From NCBI GenBank assembly GCA_041287335.1, contig JBEULM010000004.1, positions 1 through 47,233 on the forward strand: DNA of 47,233 nucleotides, read 5' to 3'. Source of the DNA: Hydrogenobacter sp. Lineage in GTDB: Bacteria; Aquificota; Aquificia; Aquificales; Aquificaceae. Below the pieces are notes generated by a model that was not told the DNA's origin, made no database searches, and was given only the letters and a program-made list of their open reading frames with translations. Made by a program: the position numbers and the translations under genes. Each line of letters begins with the position of its first letter. Position 1 is the first letter of the stretch. Positions 1 through 7,504 of this stretch are shown here, in pieces.

Positions 1-2
1 TG

Positions 3-131
3 GATAGGTCTTTGAAGAACCTGTCTGATGAGCGGTATGAGTGCCTCAGGAGTAAGGCACTGGGCTTACTGTCTGGAAATCCTTATTTCAGGGGGTTTTC
101 AGGCACAGTCCTAAACCCGATGCATAGATAG
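3..131 (+). CDS. 3' end of an unrecognised ORF (partial)
   Basis: A reading frame is open from the window edge to a TAG at 129-131, giving 42 residues that begin DRSLKNLSDERY and end TVLNPMHR. I do not recognise the family. The stretch is rich in Arg, Leu and Gly and contains two hairpins (40-61 and 122-160, the latter overlapping the stop codon), so it may instead be a structured, non-coding or mobile-element end. The upstream part is outside the window. Coding status is uncertain. Confidence 0.35.
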   Translation, partial: DRSLKNLSDERYECLRSKALGLLSGNPYFRGFSGTVLNPMHR

Positions 132-160
132 ATGTCTATAAATGGGATATCTGTCTATGC
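122..160 (+). other. Imperfect 12-bp inverted repeat (possible terminator or element end)
   Basis: GCATAGATAGAT (122-133) pairs with ATCTGTCTATGC (149-160) with one G-T wobble and a 15-nt loop. No T-run follows on either strand, so it is a weak candidate for an intrinsic terminator. It covers the stop codon of the partial ORF and lies 64 bp upstream of the next start codon. A smaller hairpin, AGTGCCT/AGGCACT, sits at 40-61. Confidence 0.4.
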
Positions 161-208
161 AAAGGGATACTCTTATGGACTATGCATTTCTTGTAGGGCG
201 TATAAAGT

Positions 209-214
209 TATAAT
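209..214 (+). promoter_or_regulatory. -10 element of a likely leaderless promoter
   Basis: A perfect TATAAT ends 9 nt before the ATG at 224, and no Shine-Dalgarno sequence lies between them. Transcription would then start at or next to the A of the start codon. The -35 is weak (TTTCTT-like at 187-192, 16-bp spacer). Confidence 0.5.
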
Positions 215-223
215 ACCATTTTA

Positions 224-1264
224 ATGAAGCGCATTCTTATGCTTATGGGTCACTCTGCAGGTATAGGTGACCTTCTCAGAGGGAGCGCAAGTTGGAGAGC
301 CTTAAAAAATAGGTTTCCTGATGCTGAACTTCACTTACTCTTTCTTACCAAGGATAAAGGAGCTGTTTCTGAAAAGCTCATATCAAGGCATCATCTACTT
401 TCTTCCTTTCATGTGATAGACAAAAGGCTGAAGAGTTTAAAAAGTTTGTTAGATTTCTTTAGAGAGTTTGATGAGATAGTTATGAAGGTGAACCCTGAAT
501 TGATTATAGATTTTGAACCTCATGGGCTTAAAAGTTCTTTTCTCTGCGCGTACGCACGGTTAAAGTACGGTATAAAGTCTGTAGGTGTAGGAGAAATACC
601 TATGAGAAAATACTTTTACAGTGTAGCGTCCCCACCTTCTGCTAAGGTGCTCAAAGGTGCTGATTATACGGATAGGTACTTTGCGGTGCTTAAAGCTCTC
701 GGTATTGAAAGGAACGGTATCCCTATAGAGCTTGAAGAGACACAGGAAGCTGTGGAGTTTAGAAGGAATTTTCACGGAAGATATGGCATTCCCCACGATA
801 AAGTACTCATAGGGCTTAATATAGGGTGTGGAACACCTGACGCTCTTTGGAAAAGACCGAATATACATCTTTTGAGAGAAGTTGTGCTGGAAATACAGCT
901 ACGGACTAAAAGTCTTCTTATCCTTACTGGAGCAAGTTTTGAAAGGGATATAAACAGAGAGTTTTTAAAGGATTATCCCCTCGAAGCTCTTGATCTTGCC
1001 GGACATACGGACATTTTGGAGCTTCCGGGACTTTTAAGATCTCTTTCCCTCTTCATATCTACAGATAGCGGACCTTACCACATGGCTGTAGCTCTCAAGG
1101 TTCCCACCTTAGCACTTTTCGTTAAAGACTTCCCCCCTTCTTATCATCACCATCCGTGGGTGTCTTGTAAGGTACTAAGTAAGAGAGAGGATATTCCTCA
1201 CATAATCAATGAGGGACTAAGGCTTTATGATAGCTTTTGTAAGAAAGAGGAAAGCACCAAGTAA
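224..1264 (+). CDS. Glycosyltransferase family 9 (heptosyltransferase-like)
   Basis: 346 residues, the usual length for ADP-heptose:LPS heptosyltransferases of family GT9 (WaaC/WaaF-like). The N-terminal Rossmann part carries GDLLRGSASWRAL, the counterpart of the family GD-x3-ttPa-x2-L segment, and the C-terminal half has STDSGPYHMAVALKVPTL (about residues 280-298), the GT9 nucleotide-sugar site. Such enzymes transfer heptose or a related sugar to lipid A-core on the cytoplasmic face of the inner membrane; the exact sugar cannot be read here. The ATG has no Shine-Dalgarno but a TATAAT 9 nt upstream. The last 48 bp overlap the convergent metal-transport permease gene. Confidence 0.85.
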   Translation: MKRILMLMGHSAGIGDLLRGSASWRALKNRFPDAELHLLFLTKDKGAVSEKLISRHHLLSSFHVIDKRLKSLKSLLDFFREFDEIVMKVNPELIIDFEPHGLKSSFLCAYARLKYGIKSVGVGEIPMRKYFYSVASPPSAKVLKGADYTDRYFAVLKALGIERNGIPIELEETQEAVEFRRNFHGRYGIPHDKVLIGLNIGCGTPDALWKRPNIHLLREVVLEIQLRTKSLLILTGASFERDINREFLKDYPLEALDLAGHTDILELPGLLRSLSLFISTDSGPYHMAVALKVPTLALFVKDFPPSYHHHPWVSCKVLSKREDIPHIINEGLRLYDSFCKKEESTK

Positions 1265-1951
1265 GGAGTGTAAAAAAACTAAGCTAAAGCCTGTAGGAAA
1301 ATCCAATCTAAAGGATAGCAAAATGCCCACAGTATTCACAGAGGCTCCATATAACCAAGCGAATATGAGTCCTTTTTTGCAAAGTTTAGAAACCAGAGCT
1401 GGAGCTACGAGCATAGAAAAGACTATAAGCACACCGACGAGCTTTACTGAACTCGTTACAGTTAAAGAAAAAAGAACAAAAAAGACCACTTCACCAGCTT
1501 GCCCCTTGAGAAGCTTACTCCTCAGGTATAGAAGAAAACCAAGAAATGCGTAAAGAATGCCAGTTTTTAATACATCTTCCTTAGGTACAAATAAAATGTC
1601 TGATGCTGTAAGTGCCATAAGCTGTTCCGTGCCATGTGTGGATTTGGAGAGTATCAAAACAACCGAGGAAAAACCCAAGGCATATATAAGACCTATGAAA
1701 GCTTCCGCATACTCTTTTTTCCTTTGGGATATGGCTATGAGTAAGCTTGAAAAAAGGGCAAAGAGGAGGGAGAGGACATAAGAAGGTTTCTGATAAAGTA
1801 GTAAGGAGAGGGAAAGACCTACCGCCGAAAATTGCGCTATAGCTATATCCGTAAATATTATACCCCTTCTTACTATCTCAAGCCCAAAATATGCGTGAAT
1901 ACCCAAAAGTATAAAAGATAAGAGTAGAGCGTGGATCAGCACATCAGTCAT
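1217..1951 (-). CDS. Metal ABC transporter permease (ABC-3 family, ZnuB/MntB-like)
   Basis: 244 residues of alternating hydrophobic helices (about 7-8 membrane segments) with the ABC-3 signature region GIIFTDIAIAQFSAVGLSL near residues 30-48 and a conserved late segment KLVGVLIVFSMLVAPAL. It would be the inner-membrane permease importing Zn2+ or Mn2+ delivered by the binding protein encoded just upstream, with which it shares an ATGA overlap (1948-1951). No ATP-binding subunit lies next to it, so the ATPase must be encoded elsewhere. The 3' end overlaps the convergent GT9 gene by 48 bp. Confidence 0.9.
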   Translation of the reverse strand: MTDVLIHALLLSFILLGIHAYFGLEIVRRGIIFTDIAIAQFSAVGLSLSLLLYQKPSYVLSLLFALFSSLLIAISQRKKEYAEAFIGLIYALGFSSVVLILSKSTHGTEQLMALTASDILFVPKEDVLKTGILYAFLGFLLYLRSKLLKGQAGEVVFFVLFSLTVTSSVKLVGVLIVFSMLVAPALVSKLCKKGLIFAWLYGASVNTVGILLSFRLDFPTGFSLVFLHSLLGAFLFLTKAIIKP

Positions 1952-2823
1952 TGGTTAAGCCTCCTTACGATCTCGTCAAAGAGCGAAAATATATCTCTCG
2001 CCTCTGGCACAGCTCCTACATCGTGTGGAAGTACTACCAACTTTGCGTTGAGCTTCTGAGCCACATACTGGGCTGTCCTTCTTTCGTGATAAACATCCTG
2101 CAAGATAAATTTGACATCCTTAGAGTTGGTCAAAAGCTCTTCTACATGCTTTGCGGTTGGAGGGATTCCCGGAAGAGGTTCAAGCGTTCCCACCAGAACC
2201 ATTCCATATCTGCGGATCAGATAGTCATATAGTTTATGGTACTCAATAACTTTTATGCCTTTCAACTTTTCAAAATCCCTATCCCACCCCTTTAATTTGG
2301 TATCCCATCTCGTGAGAAAGTTCTCAAGATTTCCCTTATAGTAAGTGCAGTTTTTTTCATCAATCTGGCAAAGTTTATCCGTTATTGCTCTTGCAAGTAT
2401 GGGTATATTGTGAGGATCAAGCTGATAATGGGGATTTCCTTCCGGATGGATATCTCCCATAGCTCTTGAGACTCCTTCAGGCTTTTCTATGATCTTAACA
2501 AACTGGGAAAGGTCTAAGAGTCCTTCACTTCCAGGTTGAATTTTGGGATTATTGGATTGTTGAAGGAGAGGAGGTAGAAAACCTATCTCTAAGCTTGCGC
2601 CTTGCATTATGAGTAGATCCGCATTTCTCATTCTTGCTATGTGAGAAGGTTTTGGTACTACGAAGTGAGGATCCTCAGAACCTTTGGCTATAACATAGAG
2701 GTTTACCCTATCTTTACCTACTTCCCTCACCAGATCACCTATCCAGGGGTAGGTTGCTATCACATTAGGTTTGGCAAAAGAAAAGGAGAAGAAAAAAAGG
2801 AGAAGGGCTACGAGTCTTTTCAT
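1948..2823 (-). CDS. Metal ABC transporter substrate-binding protein (ZnuA/TroA family)
   Basis: I place the start at the ATG at 2823, giving MKRLVALLLFFF. A GGAGG sits 8 nt upstream of it, and the protein opens with a clean signal peptide ending near SFA-KP. The upstream ATG (2838) has no such site. Residues about 20-290 show the TroA/ZnuA fold: DPHF (His 53), GNPHYQLDP, EYHKLYD and a C-terminal HDVG supply the expected His/Asp metal ligands. The His-rich loop of zinc-type proteins is short (GDIHPEGNPHY), so Zn versus Mn is not settled. It is periplasmic and partners the downstream permease by ATGA overlap; the outer-membrane protein gene lies 21 bp upstream. Confidence 0.88.
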   Translation of the reverse strand: MKRLVALLLFFFSFSFAKPNVIATYPWIGDLVREVGKDRVNLYVIAKGSEDPHFVVPKPSHIARMRNADLLIMQGASLEIGFLPPLLQQSNNPKIQPGSEGLLDLSQFVKIIEKPEGVSRAMGDIHPEGNPHYQLDPHNIPILARAITDKLCQIDEKNCTYYKGNLENFLTRWDTKLKGWDRDFEKLKGIKVIEYHKLYDYLIRRYGMVLVGTLEPLPGIPPTAKHVEELLTNSKDVKFILQDVYHERRTAQYVAQKLNAKLVVLPHDVGAVPEARDIFSLFDEIVRRLNQ

Positions 2824-2844
2824 GGCTAATACCTCCAAAAGTTT

Positions 2845-4296
2845 TTAAAATGGATGCGCACCGTGAGCTCCTATCGCAAAGTTAAACTGTAAAATCACTT
2901 CGTTGACTGTCTTTCTCATGCCTTCATAATATAAAGCTCTGTTTTGACCTACCTGAAGCCTTATGCGTGAAAATTCGGTGGGATTAAATTCCAGCATAGC
3001 ATAATAAGCTGGGAGACTTCCGGGAAAGTTCTGCTTTACTCCATCTACCTTGACATCGTTTTTGTTTAGAAGATTGTATTGAATACCCGCTCTCCATCTT
3101 TGAGCGAATCTCCAAACAAGCTGAGAATAAAAACCTCCCTGTTTTTTACTCACTGATGGAGTTACCAAATCACCCAGATCATCGTATGCGTATCTTGTTC
3201 CTTTTTGATCCCTATAGATATACTCACTTTGGAAGGATACGTACCTGTAAGAATCAATAAAGTACTTGGCTGTGAGATCAAGTCCGTAAAGCTTAGTACT
3301 TCCCGAAAAGGCGTGAGGTTCGTCAGTGTCAATGTGGTTTAATCGTGTTTTACCTTGTGCATAAGATATGCCTGTAAGAATAGAGAGGTTTCCTATATCA
3401 AAGGAAGTCTTGATAAAACCTACGTAAAGGTTTGGTTTTCTTGCATCTCCTACAGTGAGGTTTGTACCACTGCCATCTTTTTTAGTATTTATACTAAAAC
3501 CATTCGTCCCAAAGCTCTGTTCGTTCTCACCTTGAAGCACCTCAAGACCAAAGAGCAAATAAAAAGGCGTAGGTGCGAGCCAATTAATTTGAATCCCCTT
3601 TTCCACAAGCCCATCATCACCCAAAAACACCTTATAAGGCAATGGGAGGGTAGCAAAGTCCCACACGTGGGGATGTTGAGAGTTTAGCCTTCCAAAGGAG
3701 CTTCTAAATTTGCCTACCTTGAGCTGGAAACCTCCGGGTAAGCCTCTGGTAACCGCATAAGCTTCTTCTATCTGGGAGCTATCTTCCGAAAAGGGTATGG
3801 TAACATAAAGGTCAAAGTAAGGATCAACAGGTGCATACAGGTAAAGCTCGCCGTAGTTAAGGTTAAAACCTCTATTTTTGTTAAGTTCCTCACTATTATC
3901 GCCGTGCGGATGCCAAAATCCCGGAATTTCAAGCTGTTTGTACGTTTGGTCATTTCTGTTTCTTCCTACAAGAGAAGTATCCATGATAAAAGATATGTCA
4001 GGCAAGAAGTCGGTTTGTTTAAAAGGATAGATTTGATAAGCTTTTAGTCTTTCGTCGTATTTTACCCTTAGCTGGAGGGTTCTGTCTGCGGGTACAGGCT
4101 TTGTTTTCTCTTTAGCTTCTGTTTCTTGCCGTGTTTCTTCCTTCTGACCTTTTTGAGCCTTCTCTAAGGCTTCTATCTTTTTCTCAAGCTCCTGAATGAG
4201 CCTTTTTTGTTCTTCAAGCTGACGCTTTAGACTTTCAAGGTCATCTTGCGCAAAGGCAAAGCTAAATATACCAAGGCAAAGTATAAGCTTCTTCAT
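2845..4296 (-). CDS. Outer-membrane beta-barrel channel with N-terminal coiled coil (putative metal-uptake porin)
   Basis: 483 residues. A signal peptide (MKKLILCLGIFSFAFA) is followed by a charged heptad region at about residues 19-65 (LKRQLEEQKRLIQELEKKIE), then alternating beta-strand segments ending in a terminal strand with aromatic/hydrophobic alternation. Residues near 195-215 read KFRSSFGRLNSQHPHVWDF. This resembles bacterial outer-membrane proteins annotated as zinc-regulated receptors; the His-Pro-His is a plausible metal-touching element. Strong Shine-Dalgarno (AAGGAGGTG) before the ATG. Its place directly upstream of the metal-binding protein and permease supports a role in metal passage across the outer membrane. 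The substrate is inference. Confidence 0.75.
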   Translation of the reverse strand: MKKLILCLGIFSFAFAQDDLESLKRQLEEQKRLIQELEKKIEALEKAQKGQKEETRQETEAKEKTKPVPADRTLQLRVKYDERLKAYQIYPFKQTDFLPDISFIMDTSLVGRNRNDQTYKQLEIPGFWHPHGDNSEELNKNRGFNLNYGELYLYAPVDPYFDLYVTIPFSEDSSQIEEAYAVTRGLPGGFQLKVGKFRSSFGRLNSQHPHVWDFATLPLPYKVFLGDDGLVEKGIQINWLAPTPFYLLFGLEVLQGENEQSFGTNGFSINTKKDGSGTNLTVGDARKPNLYVGFIKTSFDIGNLSILTGISYAQGKTRLNHIDTDEPHAFSGSTKLYGLDLTAKYFIDSYRYVSFQSEYIYRDQKGTRYAYDDLGDLVTPSVSKKQGGFYSQLVWRFAQRWRAGIQYNLLNKNDVKVDGVKQNFPGSLPAYYAMLEFNPTEFSRIRLQVGQNRALYYEGMRKTVNEVILQFNFAIGAHGAHPF

Positions 4297-4308
4297 TATC
4301 GCACCTCC

Positions 4309-4647
4309 TTATAGTGTTATCACTTGATCTACTCCCAGTTCCTGAGCCTTCTTGTATAGGTTTGGAAAGCACCCTATAACCGCACCTTCTACCAAGTCAT
4401 TTTCTATGTTTCTTTCCATACAACACTGGTCGCATCCCATAATAAAGCCAATTCTGTCCTCTTTTAGGAGCTTAGAAAGTCTTTCCCCTATTGGGTTTTT
4501 CTTTACAAGTACATAGTTGTTATCAAGGAAGAAAAACATGCCTGCCACTTGGACGGGATGAATACCCATCTCTAATTGTGGTAGTATCATCCTACCGAGT
4601 ATGTAGCTGGCGGAGTTTGGTGTGCTAAAGATATAAACTACTTTCAT
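4309..4647 (-). CDS. DsrE/DsrF-like small protein
   Basis: 112 residues from the ATG at 4647, which has GGAGG at 4656-4660 with 8-nt spacing; a GTG three codons earlier overlaps that ribosome site and is unlikely to be used. The protein is a single alpha/beta domain of the DsrE-like type, MKVVYIFSTPNSASYILGRM at the start and CDQCCMERN with three cysteines near residues 73-77. DsrE-like proteins carry persulfide sulfur or act as small redox proteins; the Cys cluster would fit sulfur or metal handling. It sits between a secreted His/Cys protein and the metal channel, in the same direction. Function within the cluster is unknown. Confidence 0.7.
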   Translation of the reverse strand: MKVVYIFSTPNSASYILGRMILPQLEMGIHPVQVAGMFFFLDNNYVLVKKNPIGERLSKLLKEDRIGFIMGCDQCCMERNIENDLVEGAVIGCFPNLYKKAQELGVDQVITL

Positions 4648-4674
4648 AATAAGCACCTCCTCAGGTTTTTGCTG

Positions 4675-4698
4675 AAAAAAAGGTCTGTATGGACTTTT
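4675..4698 (-). terminator. Weak hairpin plus T-run (possible attenuator)
   Basis: On the minus strand AAAAGTC and GACCTTTT can pair (one bulged base) and run directly into six to seven T residues. It overlaps the stop codon of the 88-residue secreted protein gene and would partly separate the mnmA-rlmB segment from the downstream metal genes. The stem is short and A/T-rich, so this is a weak call. Confidence 0.3.
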
Positions 4699-4963
4699 AA
4701 ACCTTTGGAGGCGCTCTCTGAAGTGTAGTTCTGAAAGAAGGTCTTAGTATAGGCTCTTGAGGCTCATAAGAGATTTCTATAGTAAAGCTTACAAGACTTA
4801 CCTTAAGCTCAGGTTTATATGAAGGTTTATCTACAAGAGAATGCTGAAGAATGCATACAGAACAATCTAAATGTTGTTTTCCATCTTCGTGTCTGTGAGT
4901 TAGGGATATACTCCCTTCAACACTTAAAAGAAGTAAGAGGAGCGCAATAAGCCACTTTTTCAT
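4697..4963 (-). CDS. Small secreted His/Cys protein (DUF2946-like), unknown function
   Basis: 88 residues. MKKWLIALLLLLLSVEGSIS is a signal peptide. The mature N-terminus reads HRHEDGKQHLDCSVCILQHS: three histidines, an acidic pair and a CxxC, which resembles the HH..C.VC region of DUF2946-type small periplasmic proteins often found near metal uptake genes. The rest (about residues 45-88) is Pro/Ser-rich and looks extended. Its ATG overlaps the rlmB stop (ATGA at 4960-4963), so it is probably translated by coupling, yet the neighbours on the other side are metal transport genes. Metal binding is inference from composition and context. Confidence 0.6.
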   Translation of the reverse strand: MKKWLIALLLLLLSVEGSISLTHRHEDGKQHLDCSVCILQHSLVDKPSYKPELKVSLVSFTIEISYEPQEPILRPSFRTTLQRAPPKV

Positions 4964-5676
4964 ATTCTTACTTTATTCCTCACGCATTCCCACATAGCTA
5001 TAGCACCTGCAGATCCTACATTCAGCGAATTTATTTTTCCCACCATAGGTATTGATACTATTATATCGGAAATCTCTGCAATACTTTTTGAGATTCCTTC
5101 ACCTTCAGATCCAAGAACCAGTGCGCTTGGTAAAGGTATGGATACGTTCCTTATGTCCTTACCCCCTCGCTCTACAGCCACTATCCAACCTCCGAGCTTT
5201 TTAAACTCCCTAAGCGTCTTTGAAAGACTTGAAACTCTTGATAACTTGAGGTGAAAGATGCTTCCTGCGGAGGCTTTTATGACCACCTCGTTTATTGGGC
5301 TTGATCTGTGAGTTGGCAAAAGAACTCCTACTCCACCAAACACTTCGCACGTTCTTATAAGATTTCCCACATTCTGAGGATCGGTGAGGTGGTCAAGCAC
5401 TAAAATGAAAGAGTTTTTATCTACTGCTGTCTTAAAAAGCTCACCAGGGTCTACGTAACTTATGGGACTTATTAAGGCAATAATTCCTTGGGTTTTCTTT
5501 GTACCTGCGAGTTGTTCTATCCTTATTCTCGGAACCTTTTGTATCTTTATACCCCTCTCTTTGCAAAGCTTTACTACCTGATGGGGTGGATGGGAATCAT
5601 GAGCGACAAGCACTTTCTCTATATCCTTACCAGATCTTAAAGCTTCAATAACGGGATTCTTTCCGTAAACTATCAT
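4960..5676 (-). CDS. rlmB: 23S rRNA 2'-O-ribose methyltransferase, TrmH/RlmB family
   Basis: 238 residues, a SPOUT methyltransferase. An N-terminal substrate-binding domain (YGKNPVIEALRSG) precedes the three SpoU motifs: DHLTDPQNVGNLIRT (motif 1, Asn/Arg), ALVLGSEGEGIS (motif 2) and IPMVGKINSLNVGSAGAI (motif 3, knot and SAM pocket). The RlmB subgroup methylates G2251 of 23S rRNA; TrmH-type tRNA activity cannot be excluded by sight. ATGA overlaps join it to mnmA upstream (5673-5676) and to the secreted protein gene downstream. Confidence 0.88.
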   Translation of the reverse strand: MIVYGKNPVIEALRSGKDIEKVLVAHDSHPPHQVVKLCKERGIKIQKVPRIRIEQLAGTKKTQGIIALISPISYVDPGELFKTAVDKNSFILVLDHLTDPQNVGNLIRTCEVFGGVGVLLPTHRSSPINEVVIKASAGSIFHLKLSRVSSLSKTLREFKKLGGWIVAVERGGKDIRNVSIPLPSALVLGSEGEGISKSIAEISDIIVSIPMVGKINSLNVGSAGAIAMWECVRNKVRI

Positions 5677-6734
5677 ACCTCTGTTATTATGCCTCCCCCA
5701 AGTAGGACGTCACCTTCATAAAAAGCGCACACTTGTCCAGGAGTTATACCTCTTACACTTTCCTCAAACTCCACAAAATATCCATCTTTTTCTTCCCTTA
5801 TGCTTTTGACTTTTACAGGTTTCGTTCTGTATCTTACCATCGCGTATACCTCATCCCAGTCTTCCAAAGGTATATGGACATTTATGCTCTCAAGTTTTAG
5901 ACTCTTTTTGTAGAGCATATCTTCTTTTCCAACCACCACTTCGTTTTTTTTAGCATCAAGCCCAATAACGTATAAAGGTTCGTGATAAGCCAGTTTTAAT
6001 CCTCTTCTTTGCCCTATGGTGAAGTTATAAATGCCAGTATGCTTCCCGAGAACTTCACCATTTGCATGCACTATGAATCCCTCTTTCGTACCTACCCTCT
6101 CTCTCACAAACTCACCCGGCTTTTTACCCATTAAAAAGCATACCTCTTGAGAGTCCTTTTTGTCAGCTACTGGAAGATTAAACTCTTTTGCTATCCTTCT
6201 GACCTCATCCTTGGTGAGATCCCCCAGAGGAAACTCAAGAAGGTCAATATCTTCCCTTTTTACCAAAGCCAAAAAGTAAGACTGATCTCTACTTTCATCT
6301 TTTGATCTCGCTATCATTTTTCTACCTTTGTACTCTACCAGTTTTGCGTAATGACCAGTTGCCAGTTTATCTATGCCTGCCACTTCCCTGAGGTATCTTG
6401 CCAAAAAACCAGTTTTTACTTCCCTGTTGCAAAGAGCGCACGGATTGGGAGTTTTACCCTCCGAGTACTCTCTGACAAAGTAGTTTATAACCCTCTCTTT
6501 AAAGAATTTCTCCCAATCAAGGGTTATGTGAGGTATTCCAAGCCTTTCAGATACCCTCACTGCATCCTTCACATCTTCTGGAGAACAGCACACTCTTAGG
6601 TCCTCCAAGCTACAGTTCTCGTCTATGGTATGAAGTCTCAGAGTTACTCCTATAACTTCGTGACCTGCGCGTTTTAAAAGGAGAGCGCACACACTGCTAT
6701 CTACACCCCCGCTCATACCAACTGCAATTTTCAT
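5673..6734 (-). CDS. mnmA: tRNA-specific 2-thiouridylase MnmA
   Basis: 353 residues, matching family length. The PP-loop GMSGGVDSSV (residues 6-15) binds ATP; the catalytic cysteines are in TPNPCALCN (about residue 103) and SQEVCFL (about residue 199), and the C-terminal half has the GQRRGL and FEESVRGITPGQ segments typical of MnmA. It makes s2U34 in tRNA Lys, Glu and Gln using persulfide sulfur. First gene of a minus-strand series; the coding regions downstream overlap by 4 bp each. The DsrE-like gene three genes on could be connected to sulfur delivery, but that is speculation. Confidence 0.95.
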   Translation of the reverse strand: MKIAVGMSGGVDSSVCALLLKRAGHEVIGVTLRLHTIDENCSLEDLRVCCSPEDVKDAVRVSERLGIPHITLDWEKFFKERVINYFVREYSEGKTPNPCALCNREVKTGFLARYLREVAGIDKLATGHYAKLVEYKGRKMIARSKDESRDQSYFLALVKREDIDLLEFPLGDLTKDEVRRIAKEFNLPVADKKDSQEVCFLMGKKPGEFVRERVGTKEGFIVHANGEVLGKHTGIYNFTIGQRRGLKLAYHEPLYVIGLDAKKNEVVVGKEDMLYKKSLKLESINVHIPLEDWDEVYAMVRYRTKPVKVKSIREEKDGYFVEFEESVRGITPGQVCAFYEGDVLLGGGIITEV

Positions 6735-6762
6735 AGGTATTTAATTTACACTCTTTTATGCA

Positions 6763-7197
6763 TCAGTTGGTAGGAGATTTGTGAAAGAAGTCCCTTATGT
6801 ACTCTAATATCTCCTTTTTTAGTCCGTAAGCTTTTATCATCTCGCTCTTTTGTAGCACCATATCCACAGCTACAGGTATTAATTTGTACGGTTTATCATT
6901 CTCTTTAAGAATTCTGAGAGAGTACATGCCCAAAAGGGTGTGTCTCAAATCTTCAGCAATACCTACCATCATCAGGTCAAAATTGTATTTTTTGTAAAGT
7001 TCCTGTCTTTCTTCATCTTTTTTGGAAAGCATATCATTGGCAAAGAGGCATATTTTTGCCCAAGTTTTTAAAGTTTTGTCCCATTCCTCTTTAGGTAAGG
7101 CATCAAGCTCCATATTTATATAGTTCAAAAGATACTTGGCGAGGTATTCCCTTGCGGATTCTATATCTTCAAATCCCCACACCTTTGCCTCTTGCAT
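6763..7197 (-). CDS. Conserved-looking hypothetical protein, all-helical
   Basis: 144 residues, not recognised. It is predicted to be soluble and almost entirely alpha-helical, with many Lys/Glu, no signal peptide and no membrane segment. One cysteine (KICLFAND) and a Trp-rich N-terminal half (VWGFED, KEEWDKTLKTWAK) are visible. It lies 28 bp upstream of mnmA in the same direction, and 34 bp from the divergent cytochrome gene start. No motif allows a function to be given; it could be a lineage-specific Aquificales protein. Confidence 0.7.
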   Translation of the reverse strand: MQEAKVWGFEDIESAREYLAKYLLNYINMELDALPKEEWDKTLKTWAKICLFANDMLSKKDEERQELYKKYNFDLMMVGIAEDLRHTLLGMYSLRILKENDKPYKLIPVAVDMVLQKSEMIKAYGLKKEILEYIRDFFHKSPTN

Positions 7198-7231
7198 AGT
7201 ATATAAATTTAACAGTTAGGAGGTGAAAGTC

Positions 7232-7483
7232 ATGATCCTTTTGTATATAGTTTTATTCTTGAGTTATGCTTTTGCGGTTCCTGAGGGACAGATGATCTTT
7301 GAAAATAACTGCCTCAGATGTCATCAGGAAGGCTCAAAAAAACCCCTGTCTTATCTTAAAAAAGAGTATAAAGGTAGATCTGATGCTGTTATGATACTCG
7401 CCAAACAATGTCCTTGGGGAAGAAACCTCTCCGATATGGAAATAGAGATAGTCAGTAAGTGGATAGCGGGAGAAGACAAATGA
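7232..7483 (+). CDS. Small monoheme c-type cytochrome
   Basis: 83 residues from the ATG at 7232, with TTAGGAGG at 7216-7223; a GTG at 7223 overlaps that ribosome site and is rejected. The signal peptide MILLYIVLFLSYAFA is followed by a heme-binding CLRCH at residues 27-31. The distal ligand is probably a methionine (candidates in DAVMILAK and LSDMEI). The mature protein would have about 68 residues, very small even for class I cytochromes, and periplasmic. Electron partner unknown; the neighbours (ftsY, nuo) do not define it. Confidence 0.85.
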   Translation: MILLYIVLFLSYAFAVPEGQMIFENNCLRCHQEGSKKPLSYLKKEYKGRSDAVMILAKQCPWGRNLSDMEIEIVSKWIAGEDK

Positions 7484-7504
7484 AGTGTTAAAATAATTGA
7501 TCCT

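Noticed and set aside
4675-4698. Zur operator between the secreted protein gene and the DsrE-like gene
   Set aside because: The symmetry is poor and does not match the known Zur or Fur palindromes; the T-run makes a weak terminator likelier.
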